Origin: Chara braunii
Lineage: Eukaryota; Streptophyta; Charophyceae; Charales; Characeae
Reading direction: 5' to 3'
NCBI GenBank assembly: GCA_003427395.1
Contig: BFEA01000780.1
Span: forward strand, 517,513-543,299
DNA length: 25,787 nucleotides
In this document: piece by piece, positions 18,440-25,787 of the stretch
Position numbering within the stretch: position 1 is the first letter of the stretch
How the letters are laid out: every line of letters begins with the position of its first letter
Notes under the pieces: generated by a model
Seen by the model: only the letters and a program-made list of their open reading frames with translations
What the model was told of the DNA's origin: nothing
The model's database searches: none
Translations under genes and position numbers: made by a program

Positions 18440-20581
18440 ACTACAATCTGCTTTTCTCTTCTAGCACAGAAAAGAATGACATTTAAGATTTTCCCTAAAA
18501 GAAGACGTGCCTTGGCGCCCAAGTGACCGCCCAGAAACAATAAAACTTCAGCGACGACTCCTAAGTTACTCTAGAGGAATCCGACTGCTTGAAACCACTG
18601 GGACCAGGACAACGCTTTGGACTGAAACCAGGAACCAAGGAACAACCACATGGGACCATCGTTGGACTAGGGCAAGGACTTATGGACCATCGTTGGACCA
18701 TCTTAATCCACCTTGGTCCATCTTAGTCGACCTTGGTTCAGCAAGTGCCAAGATGCACCAAGGTCGACTAAGATGCACCCAGGTTCAGTTACGTGAACGA
18801 GCCTAAGCCATTCGCCACCGGGCACAGAGATTGCTCAGGCCCAAGGACGACTGGGAATGAGGATTGGAAGAATTAGGGTTCACCATTGTGCTGCTAGAAG
18901 AACAGCTCGATCCATTTCCAGCTCTTATGGTCTGGGAGCAGAACTCGGCAGGAGAGAGAGACGTAACACAAAGAAACCACCATAGCTCAAGCCTGGGCAG
19001 AGGGCACTGCCACTAAGATCAGAGATGGCGACGATACGTTCAAGGGAGCGGCAGGAGAATTGCAATGACGAAAGAGCCAGAGTGACTCAGAAGCATAACC
19101 AGGGCCATGGACTTCATCAGCCAGGTACTTGGATTGCCCCAGATCCGGACAACATGTTAAGACCCGGAATGGATGGGATCGGGATGAGTCAAACCGATTC
19201 GTATGAATGGTGGAGCACTTGGGGCAGCCAGCAGCCATCATAGAGGACAAAAAGTTCAGGCAACATAAACCAATACAATTCAACCAAGGCATCATCACAA
19301 TACGAGTTCGAAAAAGAAGAAAAAGAACGAGGAGGACGAGGGCAAGGAGAAAAGGAGAAAAAGAGAAAGAGAGAGAAGAAGTGAAAAAGAATGAGCAGCA
19401 GCAGGAGCGGGAGTGGAAGGAGGAAGAGAAGAGAACGAGAAGAGGAAGAGAAGAGGAGAAGGGGAGAAGGGGAGGGCGATGGGCGGGGAGGGGAGGGCAA
19501 GGGCGAGGGGGAGGGGGAGGAGAAAAGAAGAGGAGAAGAATGATCAGCAGCAGGAAGTGGAGGGTGCAGAGCGGAGAAGAAGAAGAAGAAGAAGAAGAAG
19601 GAGAGTACAAGAGAAGGTAGGATGAGCAGCGGCAGGATCAGCAGAAGAGGAAGAACACGAGAAGAACCATCATTCAAAGTTCGAAGAAAGGAATAAAATC
19701 ACACTACCTGCCACACCCGACCACCAGGACCGATAATCTCATCTGCACTGAAAGGGTCTTGCATCATTCCCCCTAAATAATATTCGACCTGCACACATGC
19801 ACAAGCACGCACCCACGCCAGTCACCACCAAGCAAAGGCTCACCGTAAGTGTTCAAGTGCTGGCTTTTCCGATCTGCTACACAAGCAAAGTTCGAGACGA
19901 GCAATTGACGGGGCCCTGCACAAGCAGTCGAGCATGCCGTTTAATTCGATACAACATGCAAAACCTTACCAGCCCTCGACATATATAAAAGAAACTCAAA
20001 GAAACTCCTACATAAAAGAAACTCCTATATAAAAGAAACTCCTCGTAAGAGACGTACTTGACCTCATACAGGTGCTGCATGGCTGTCATCAGCTCACGTC
20101 GTGAGATATGGGGTCCGGACACCGGACCCCCGCTCGTTCTCACATCCTTGACTTGCCATGTTACAAAAAAACAATGCAGGGAGGCCCACATGTTAAAGAA
20201 GCCTGAGGTCGAGTGTTAGGGTCACGTTTTGAAGTTTGAAGTTTGAAGTTTGAAGTTTGAACCCTTTCTTTTTTTTTTTTCGCTTTTGGTAAGCACAGTA
20301 GCTTAGAAATTCGGACCATTTGTCAATATTCATCCATGTCATCCTTGCACAGGGGCGATATGCTAATCTTCTTTCTGTGTATCGTTGCAATTTTAACGGA
20401 TGCCAAGCTTTGTGAAACTGAGAAGTGGATCTCATCGTAGCACGGCAATGCGAGGGTCTATCATCGCAAGTTGAAAGAATAGGTTAGGCCAGGAACAGAA
20501 CAGAGACCTGTCTCTAAAATGTAGAAATCTGTTTGTTTTCCTGCCAGCACGATACCTTGAGCATGCTGCTGGGGAGATATT

Positions 20582-20671
<90 letters not shown>

Positions 20672-20672
20672 N

Positions 20673-20738
<66 letters not shown>

Positions 20739-21048
20739 GTGTGCCCATTACTTTGGAGCAAGGAACTTACTCTTGAGGCAAGACTTGGTCTCGAGTTGCT
20801 TGCTGTCCTGGTCGAACGCCAAATTGACCTAGAAGCTTCCAGAGCCTCCACAGAAACCACTGCCCCAGCTACTGCTCCCAACCCAGCACTCCTAAAGAAG
20901 CCGCTGTCTGCCGCACGCCCAGCAAGTGCTCCTGCCACCGCTCCCGCACATGCTCCAACTGCAGGAATTGACAGGATGCAAAAATGTAATTTAAAATTAA
21001 AATTTAATTAAACAAGCATATACCCGCTGCAGACGCAGCAGGAATCAT
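16065..21048 (-). CDS. NIP-like RING-H2 E3 ubiquitin ligase, six-exon gene model
   Basis: On the minus strand six exons join with matching phases: 21048-21024, 20958-20771, 20146-20063, 19788-19708, 17931-17758 and 16193-16065. All five introns are GT..AG (about 65, 624, 274, 1776 and 1564 bp). The product is about 226 residues. Residues 9-58 form an Ala/Gly-rich hydrophobic region typical of plant NEP1-interacting proteins. Residues 179-219 are a canonical RING-H2 finger. Arabidopsis NIP proteins are described as thylakoid membrane RING-H2 proteins that bind a phage-type plastid RNA polymerase; the RING suggests ubiquitin ligase activity. The segment WQVDVDGMSYDELYEMFG also resembles the region before the RING in BIG BROTHER-type ligases. 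Exons 2-6 are well supported; exon 1 is tentative. Introns carry microsatellites and a U6-like relic. Confidence 0.85.
16499..16630. repeat. (AC)n microsatellite and CA-rich tract in intron 5
   Basis: About 17 AC dinucleotides (16499-16532) followed by C-rich and CACA-rich sequence to about 16630. It lies inside intron 5 of the NIP-like gene. Confidence 0.9.
17044..17083 (+). other. G-rich tract with G-quadruplex potential
   Basis: The plus strand has at least five runs of four or more G (GGGG, GGGGGG, GGGGG, GGGG, GGGGGG) separated by A or GA. It lies in intron 5, so the transcribed RNA would be C-rich and any quadruplex would form on the DNA strand only. Confidence 0.4.
17135..17241. repeat. 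Hairpin of about 107 nt in intron 5
   Basis: The outer arms ACCGTCTTCGGCCGAATAGA (17135 onward) and its near-complement ending at 17241 pair at 20 of 22 positions. A second block, TTGCTGTA (17163-17170) and TACAGCAA, pairs perfectly after a small bulge. The size and pairing resemble a miRNA precursor or a tiny fold-back element. No function is shown. Confidence 0.5.
17676..17710. repeat. (CA)n and A-run
   Basis: A short (CA)n followed by about 19 A, in intron 5 just downstream (gene sense) of the exon 5 donor. Confidence 0.8.
17758..17931 (-). CDS. NIP-like gene, exon 5 (first RING cysteines)
   Basis: 58 codons: VDVDGMSYDELYEMFGPGRT, ASIGLSPASLARLPSHEVTV, EKRDESAGESSGCAICLQ. The GLSxxSLxRLP motif before the finger is shared by NIP and BIG BROTHER-like RING-H2 proteins. 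CAIC supplies the first two zinc ligands. The acceptor is TTCTACAG|GTTGAT and the donor CTTCAG|GTGCGT, phase 0. Confidence 0.9.
18306..18437. repeat. Compound (CA)n(GA)n microsatellite with one unknown base
   Basis: (CA)n at 18306-18335, (GA)n to 18360, an N at 18361, then ACAC and (GA)n to 18437. It lies in intron 4. The N probably marks a collapsed or stitched repeat, so its true length is unknown. Confidence 0.9.
18719..18775. repeat. Perfect 19-bp hairpin in intron 4
   Basis: CATCTTAGTCGACCTTGGT (18719-18737) and ACCAAGGTCGACTAAGATG (18757-18775) are exact reverse complements around a 19-nt loop. Related direct copies of CCATCTTA and CACCTTGGTCC lie just upstream. Confidence 0.8.
19305..19640. 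repeat. Long purine tract (plus) in intron 4
   Basis: About 330 bp that is almost entirely A and G on the plus strand, so C and T on the gene's sense strand. It is made of irregular GAA, GGA and AAG units. Frames through it encode Arg/Glu/Lys or Ser/Leu/Pro runs and are not genes. Confidence 0.85.
19708..19788 (-). CDS. NIP-like gene, exon 4
   Basis: 27 codons, VEYYLGGMMQDPFSADEIIG then PGGRVWQ, between acceptor GTGTGCAG|GTCGAA and donor GGCAG|GTAGTG, phase 0 on both sides. It is too short to stand out as an ORF. It is supported by exact phase and by continuity of the WQ|VDVDGMSYDEL junction with exon 5, which matches related RING proteins. Confidence 0.75.
19985..20043. repeat. Short tandem repeat ATAAAAGAAACTCCTA in intron 3
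   Basis: Three to four copies of (AT)AAAAGAAACTCCTA lie just downstream (gene sense) of the exon 3 donor. Confidence 0.7.
20063..20146 (-). CDS. NIP-like gene, exon 3
   Basis: 28 codons, beginning DVRTSGGPVSGPHISRRELM and ending TAMQHLYE. The acceptor is AAG|GATGTG and the donor GAG|GTCAAG, both phase 0. A sequence like 'ISRRELMTAMQ' sits where NIP proteins have a short amphipathic stretch after the membrane region. A better-looking donor (GTACGT) five bases on would run into a stop in exon 4, so it is not used in this model. The acceptor could lie 6 bp upstream. Confidence 0.7.
20228..20261. repeat. 7-bp tandem repeat (TTTGAAG)n in intron 2
   Basis: About five copies of TTTGAAG, followed by a T-run, near the 3' side of the U6-like relic. 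Confidence 0.85.
20306..20418 (-). ncRNA. U6 snRNA-like pseudogene in intron 2
   Basis: On the minus strand the order of conserved U6 blocks is clear: GGCATCCGTTAAAATTGCAA then CGATACACAG, GAAGATTAGCAT, CCCCTGTGCAAGGATGACA, and AAATGGTCCGAATTTC. The 5' stem region is degraded. The ACAGAGA box carries inserted bases (ACACAGAAAGA) and three extra bases follow AGCAT. I see no terminal T-run and no recognisable USE or TATA element upstream. It therefore reads as a decayed copy on the same strand as the host gene, lying in its second intron. Confidence 0.8.
20583..20743. repeat. Compound (CT)n(GT)n microsatellite with one unknown base
   Basis: (CT)n to about 20634 and then (GT)n to about 20743, with an N at 20672. 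It sits in intron 2, about 30 bp downstream of the exon 2 donor. Its length is not reliable. Confidence 0.92.
20771..20958 (-). CDS. NIP-like gene, exon 2 (hydrophobic N-terminal domain)
   Basis: With one base from exon 1 it encodes 63 residues, beginning VGACAGAVAGALAGRAADSG and continuing FFRSAGLGAVAGAVVSVEAL and EASRSIW. This matches the NIP pattern 'GAxxGxxxGAlxGxxxeSGFxRgaxxGAxxGAvxSxExxExSxxxW', with small-residue helices that could cross or enter a membrane. It ends at a strong donor, AGA|GTAAGT, in phase 0. The opposite strand is also open here (a shadow frame). Confidence 0.85.
21024..21048 (-). CDS. NIP-like gene, exon 1 (tentative start)
   Basis: ATG at 21048 gives MIPAASAA plus one base, then a donor GCGG|GTATAT. 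The phase (1) fits exon 2 exactly, and the 65-nt AT-rich intron ends TTCCTGCAG. An in-frame ATG 27 bp upstream (21075) would add MFFFFFSPL through a T-run. The true start could also lie in an unseen upstream exon. Confidence 0.45.
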
Positions 21049-21334
21049 GAGAGGAGAAAAAAAAAAAAAAAACATGTGCAAACATCAGGCTCGTTTCTCT
21101 GCACAGCCAGGCAGCACCAAGCAGGCTAAGCAGCATTCAGTGGGCCGGCCAACATGGTGGTGCACCTGCCAGTCCCCCAAAAAGGAAGGCCGGCCCATAT
21201 GACCGCACGGTGCATCGATGAACCGTTAAGGAGGGGTTGATGACAGTCATGTGTCTTCCCTGCGTGGGTGACGGCACGTGGCCGGATGGCCCCCCCCTCC
21301 CCCCCCCGCCCAAACACCAAAAAAAAAGCAGGGC

Positions 21335-21438
21335 CACCCATCAAGAAAACAAGTCCCACCAGCGGGGATTTAGTCTTCGCTTTCGACCATTTCTCAACAT
21401 ACGCAAGTGCACCCATCAAGAAAACAAGTCCCACCAGC
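21335..21438. repeat. 29-bp direct repeats 75 bp apart
   Basis: CACCCATCAAGAAAACAAGT followed by CCCACCAGC occurs at 21335-21363 and again at 21410-21438 without a mismatch. Confidence 0.85.
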
Positions 21439-21590
21439 CTAGACCCTTCTTGGGAAAAAAAAAAAGAAAAAAAAGCTGAAACCCTCGCTCCTACATACAT
21501 CCCACTGCCTGGATGCATCCAACTGCAGCAATTATGCCAGCACGTGTGCCTTTCCTCCGTTCCGGGCAAACGGCCTCCCTCCACTACCCA

Positions 21591-22462
21591 CCACGTGCAC
21601 AAAAAACAAAAAATATGGCAGTGTATCTTTCCATGTTCTACCCAAAGATTCATTCTCATTTTGTACATTTGGCGAGTACAGGGAGCGAGGCCGTCGAAAG
21701 TGTCAGTTTGACGGCTTCCCTCCACAAATCACCAAATGTGCAAAATGGGAATGAATCTTCACCTGATACACAACCATATGTTTTGGCTTTTGTGCACGCC
21801 GTGAGTAGTGGAGTGAGGGTGTGAGTCGTGAGTAGTGGAGTGAGGGCATACTCACACGGGGACCTGAGGACCTGAAGTCCCAGAATTTGAGGCAGTTTTG
21901 AGGTCACATTGGAGAGGCCCGCTACCCAAATGTACTTTTCAGTGACCCTTTTGTCAGCAGCCTGCGGGGCTGCAGGAGGACCCCTTTTTGAAACCACCTC
22001 CAGAGATGGTCTCAAATGACCTTTTCGATTTTTCCTTCCTCCGTGAGGTATTTCCAGAAATTCGTGCAAGAGCAAAACATCCGTGCGGCGTGCGTGTTAT
22101 TTCAGCATTCGAAAAAGAAAAAAGAAAAAACTCTAGATATTTTGGGTGTAACCAGTGTGACTACGTGCAGTTCTGTGAGGGAAAAATGTCAGGGCTGCGA
22201 CTCTGTCCTTCGTGGACACAACTCATGTGTGACCGCACGGGCACCCAAGGCAAAATACATGGTCCCAAACGCCCCAGATATTTGTGACTTTAGGTTCCCG
22301 CGTGAGTATGCCCTGAGGCCGTCCAAAGTGCCAGTATGAACAACACGGTGATCCTCCAGACAGAGGGCCTCGCTCCACTAACCAAATGGCAAAATGAAAC
22401 TGAATCTTCCACTAGAACATGGGAAGATACACCACCGTATTTTCTGTCGTTTGTGCATGTGG
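21591..22462. mobile_element. Fold-back element with long diverged terminal inverted repeats
   Basis: The outer arms 21591-21692 and 22365-22462 are inverted copies. Left CCACGTGCACAAAA..GTGTATCTT.CCATGTTCTA pairs with the complement of right TAGAACATGGGAAGATACAC..TTTGTGCATGTGG. A third arm copy lies at 21733-21805. Inner repeats (21844-21865 and 22292-22313) pair at 20 of 22 bases. No transposase is visible, so it is non-autonomous if mobile. Small frames inside (for example FGCNQCDYVQFCEG near 22142) are probably chance. Confidence 0.5.
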
Positions 22463-22595
22463 ATAGGCAGTGGACCGAGGGCTGAATGTGAGCTCCTGCG
22501 GCTTGTTTCGCGCAGCTATGTAGTAGTATTAGAGCATGACCCGCGAATCAAAGGAGAACAACAAACGCGTGAAACAGCACAGACTATGAGGCTCA

Positions 22596-22910
22596 CCACA
22601 CAGGCTGTCGAAAACCAGGTTTTCGACAATTTTGCATCGCCACACAGACTTTCGAAGACTTGCGGCTCAAATTTTAAAAAGAATCTACAGGTGTCAGAAT
22701 GGTACGCTCGACAGCCACCCTCCCCCATTCGTTTTCTCCCGCCGCCTGCAGGAGACGGAAATTCAAAAGTGCCCCACCTGCCTTTCGAAAATTGCTTTTG
22801 AATTTGCATTGGCATTGTCAGGGACTGTTCTGTGACGGTCGTGCCCTGTGGAAAGGCGGAGTCCATTTCGCCATATGACCAAAAACCTCGCTCCTCGACA
22901 GCCTGTGTGG
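22596..22910. repeat. Segment bounded by perfect 16-bp inverted repeats
   Basis: CCACACAGGCTGTCGA (22596-22611) and TCGACAGCCTGTGTGG (22895-22910) are exact complements. Inside are a small palindrome, GTCGAAAACCAGGTTTTCGAC (near 22606), and an AATTCAAAAG/CTTTTGAATT pair (near 22761 and 22794). AAACAGCACAGACTATG recurs near 22572 and 23022, so this region has duplicated segments. Confidence 0.55.
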
Positions 22911-23508
22911 CGAAGGGGGGGTAGACTGTCGACCGCCGACTTTCATTTTTTTTTCTGACAGCTGTGGCGAGCCTCTATGCGAAACGATGGACCACAAATC
23001 AAAGGAAAACGGCAACCAATGAAACAGCACAGACTATGGGGCTCGCCACACGGTCCTACAAACGAAACAAAACGAACAAAAAAGTTGTGACGGCACGCGA
23101 ACCCCCCACCAGTCGTTTCGTCACGTTTTCGGTGCGACCGCCGCACAGCTCAGACGAAACGAGTGGCACGAAAGTGCTCGCGAATGCCGTGCATGACTCG
23201 TCAGTGCTGTGTGGCAGCATTGCCCTTTTTCGCGATCGTCTTCGAGGTCCCGGGAAGGGTCTCGCTATTGTTCCAGGACCTTCCGATTACGGGAGGCCCC
23301 TAGATACCGTGCAAGAACAGGTGGAAGTGCGTGTGGGTCTCAGCGTCGAGGCCTAACGCCCGTCAGTTGTCCGCATATCGACGGCTGGCGCAACCCATCC
23401 CCGATCCTCACCGCCTTCCGTGGCCCCGGCCTTAGGAAGCCTCCCCTCCCCGCCCCTCGGCAAGAAGAATACGAATTTTGAAATGGGCAGGGTGGTCCGA
23501 CACGTGCG

Positions 23509-24258
23509 GTGAGTGCTGGTGGGTGCATCAGAAGCCGTAGGTTGTGGAAGTTTGATTTCGTCTTCGCCACCGCCAGTACGCCTCCAAGACCGGATCTCGT
23601 GGCACAGGAGAAGGGACGACGGAGGATAATGCTGCTTGTCGCTGCTGCGGTGATGGTTGCCATACGAGGGACGGAGGACATGGAGACCATAGCCGGACAG
23701 TTGTCCGTGGTTGTGTACCAGTTCTTGCAATCGACCAGCGAAACGGACGTTCTGCTTCTGACTTTGCTGGACTCTTCGTTCCTCGTCATGGCATTGGCAA
23801 TGGCCACCATGTCAGGCCCCTCTCCGCAGCGGTGGTGGGTAAGGCGGAGAGCTGGTGGTGCGTGGAGAAATATGACTCGTGGGGACAACGCTGCAGAAGA
23901 CTATTTTTTTGACAATATAAGGATGGGTGAGGAGGTGTTCCACGGACTTGTTGCAAACCTGGAGCCGTATCTGCAACGTGCTCATACGTGGTACAGGGCT
24001 CCTACTCCACCAGATCAGCTCGTGGCTTACGCGTTGTACCGCTGCACCACCGGTGAAAGCTCCGAACATTCGGCTGCTTCGTTTGGGATTGGACGGGAAA
24101 CAGGGCGGATTGCGGCGCGGGATGTCACCATGGCGATCTTGCGAGCATACCCTCAGGAAATCCGGTTTCCAGAAGGCCAGCATCTCCTGGAAGCTTTTGC
24201 CAAGTTCGGGGTGAAAGGATTTCCCCGGTGCTATGGGGATATGCACACATTTTTATAG
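23509..24258 (+). pseudogene. PIF/Harbinger transposase, N-terminal half
   Basis: This 249-codon frame has the PIF/Harbinger (HARBI1-like, DDE_Tnp_4) layout in its second half. It reads WRNMTRGDNAAEDYFFDNIR, MGEEVFHGLVANLEPYLQRA, YRAPTPPDQLVAYALYRCTT and SASFGIGRETGRIAARDVTM, the last of these a helix-turn-helix-like region. Then come PQEIRFPEGQHLLEAFAKFG and GFPRCYG. Here the family has an IDGTH-type block with the first catalytic aspartate. In this copy it is replaced by GDMHTF plus a stop, and a deletion of about 7-8 bases accounts for both. The first 100 codons are unfamiliar and the true start is uncertain. I saw no partner MYB/SANT-like ORF. Confidence 0.85.
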
Positions 24259-24539
24259 ACAAGCCGGCCGGGGAGCCCGGCAGACCACACTGTGATCGCC
24301 ACCGACACTTCTCGATTGTTGCACAGGTCGTTGTGGGCATGGATTTGAAAGTGTACGGCGTGTATGTGGGGTGGCCTGGCAGCGTGCACAACTCCAGGAT
24401 CCTTGCCAACTCCTCGCTATGGCAGCATGTAGAGGATGGCACACTGTTTCGCGCAGGCCATTGGCATTGCCGGGCGGCTTGGAGACACGAGGGTACATAC
24501 TCAGTAACAATGGGTACCCGAGCTTGCCATGGTTGGTAG
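24237..24539 (+). pseudogene. PIF/Harbinger transposase, middle part
   Basis: In a shifted frame the protein goes on: HIFIDKPAGEPGRPHCDRHR, HFSIVAQVVVGMDLKVYGVY and VGWPGSVHNSRILANSSLWQ. The GWPGS-x-H-D-S block normally holds the second catalytic aspartate; here it is Asn (HNS), although some family members may vary at this site. After FRAGHWHCRAAWRHEGTYSV the frame drifts, and the bases in another frame (GYILSNNGYPSLPWLVVP) match the family better. So a second shift lies near 24475-24500. Confidence 0.85.
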
Positions 24540-24571
24540 TGCCGTAAAGAGGTCCGCAAGAGGAGGGTACA

Positions 24572-24880
24572 GACACAGAGATATTTGACACAGCACAAAA
24601 GGGTTGTCGTGGTTATGTTGAGCGAGCCTTCGGAAGGTTGCAAGGCATGTGGCATATGTTTTTGCGCACACACAAGCCTCATATCACCTCCCTCTCTCTT
24701 CAGTTCCGCGCGGTCTGCGTCATCCACAACCTGCTCATACTCTGCGGAGTTCGCATGGACCCTGCACTGAGACCGAGGAAAGTCCATGGCCACGAGGACG
24801 ACGACATAGACGACAATGACACCCAACCAGCACCTCTTGATGAGATGACCAGGCAACAAGTGTGTGAAGCGGGGCGGTAG
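24572..24880 (+). pseudogene. PIF/Harbinger transposase, C-terminal part
   Basis: The frame reads EIFDTAQKGCRGYVERAFGR, LQGMWHMFLRTHKPHITSLS and FRAVCVIHNLLILCGVRMDP, then an acidic tail (HEDDDIDDNDTQPAP) to a TAG at 24878-24880. The Glu in VERAFGRLQGMW is the family's third catalytic acid and is intact. This is the usual end of plant PIF transposases. Sequence after the TAG (RVRDSLSEAVSAHVCEQCAR) stays open in frame to about 24959, so the stop may be premature. Confidence 0.85.
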
Positions 24881-24959
24881 CGTGTGCGTGATTCGTTGAG
24901 CGAGGCGGTGTCAGCTCATGTGTGCGAGCAGTGTGCCCGTGCCCGTGCGGACAGGATCT

Positions 24960-25787
24960 AGAGCGGCCATGCTTATTTATCCGCTCTATTTTTAAAAACT
25001 TCCATGCATACATTTTTTTTGGTATCTTCGTTATTTTTAAAAAAACTCAGATACATGATGGCAGAAATATGCAGATACAGATATATATATATATAGAGAG
25101 AGAGAGAGAGGTGATTGCCGTTGTTGTGAACTGTCCATTACGATTTGGTATCATGTAACCAAGGAGGCCTTGCGGCCATTCATTTGTTGTGCTTCCAGAA
25201 ACAAACACATCAAGGTTTTGTGTCGCCTGACAATTCGTGTGATTTACACACCTTGTTTTCACTCTTTCCATGCAACTATGCATTCGTTGCGGTCGTTTGC
25301 AGTCTTCTTGCCCCCCACGATTGTTTTTTTTTTTTTTTGGTCCCTTTATTCACTTGATGCTCCCTGTTGGCAACATGTTGCTGGTCACAAATTTGTGCAA
25401 GGAAAGCCTGTGCGCTGGACAACACCATTCTCCGGACACAACACCATCATCCGCACCGGAAAAAAAAAACACAACAACGAAAAAAAAGAATCCAAAAAAA
25501 AACAGTATGTGATGCACAAAAGTAACCTTAACAACTTTTGCCTCAGGGTCACATCGAAATTCCTTACCAAATTTGAAATAAAAAATAAAATCACAAAATT
25601 ATTTATTTATTTATTTTTCGCCCGGCCAGGCAACTTGCCCCGGGCCAATCCGGCAGCCTAGAAAAAAAGCAAGTAAAAAAAACTACTCATTTTCTGAAAA
25701 TCGCAGCGATGATACGAAGTACATGGGTTGGAGTTCAACCACGTCGGGCACATAGAGGAGGGGGAGGGGGGAGGGAGAGGGGGGGGG
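24960..25787. other. AT-rich simple-sequence DNA with no recognised gene
   Basis: It holds an (AT)n(AG)n compound microsatellite (25081-25111), a T-run near 25325-25339, A-rich tracts near 25460-25503, an (ATTT)n stretch near 25598-25617, and a GA/GGGA tract at the right edge. I found no open frame with family resemblance. The left part may hold the end of the Harbinger element, but I could not identify terminal repeats. Confidence 0.5.

Noticed and set aside
18282-18540. ORFs made of Thr-His and Arg-Glu or Leu-Ser repeats
   Set aside because: They are translations of CA and GA dinucleotide arrays.
19189-19677. Ser/Leu/Pro-rich minus ORFs and Arg/Glu-rich plus ORFs
   Set aside because: They come from a low-complexity purine tract inside an intron.
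20306-20418. U6atac instead of U6
   Set aside because: The GATTAGCAT and CAAGGATGACA blocks fit major-spliceosome U6 better than the U6atac sequence.
20580-21011. Plus-strand frame with protein-like tail (ELTLEARLGLELLAVLVERQ) over the first NIP exon
   Set aside because: The opposite strand carries the conserved NIP motif, strong splice sites and exact phase with later exons; the plus frame is its shadow extended by the GT repeat.
21988-22339. Small plus ORFs with several Cys (FGCNQCDYVQFCEG, REKCQGCDSVLRG)
   Set aside because: Two overlapping frames both look Cys-rich, spacing fits no zinc finger I know, and they lie inside a fold-back element.
1-25787. CRISPR arrays, operons, bacterial signals
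   Set aside because: The repeats are microsatellites or tandem duplications without spacer structure, and the spliced gene and transposons show a eukaryotic nuclear genome.

Overview
This window is nuclear DNA of a eukaryote, most likely from the plant (streptophyte) lineage. Three things point that way: a six-exon gene with GT..AG introns that encodes a NEP1-interacting-protein-like (NIP-like) RING-H2 protein, a decayed chromodomain-type Ty3/gypsy LTR retrotransposon, and a PIF/Harbinger transposase relic. The species cannot be read from the sequence. A charophyte alga is a guess, not a result. Most of the remaining DNA is microsatellites, homopolymers, short tandem duplications and fold-back repeats.

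Layout. 1-2265: no gene recognised; it holds poly-T units, short tandem duplications and a 304-bp fold-back element flanked by TA (1803-2106). 2270-11090: a complete but dead LTR retrotransposon with LTRs of 928 and 909 bp, a polypurine tract, a 4-bp aatg target duplication, and gag, protease, reverse transcriptase, RNase H, integrase and chromodomain-like remnants broken by many stops and frameshifts. Inside gag (6310-6347) lies an untrimmed Nextera mate-pair junction adapter, so the local assembly there is artificial. 11095-16064: microsatellites, telo-box-like repeats, tandem duplications, a diverged satellite of about 118 bp, and one possible coding relic (11891-12257). 16065-21048, minus strand: the only gene that looks intact. 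Its exons join in phase into about 226 residues: an N-terminal glycine/alanine-rich hydrophobic NIP-type region and a C-terminal canonical RING-H2 finger. Its introns carry long microsatellites, two hairpins, a pyrimidine tract (sense strand) and a U6 snRNA-like pseudogene. 21100-23450: fold-back and inverted repeats with no convincing gene. 23509-24959: a broken PIF/Harbinger (DDE_Tnp_4) transposase. 24960-25787: AT-rich and simple-sequence DNA.

The host gene and the transposons show no functional link. The most useful observations are the NIP-like gene model, the U6-like relic in its intron, the sequencing adapter built into the assembly, and several non-autonomous fold-back elements. I saw no evidence for a new biological system and do not claim one.
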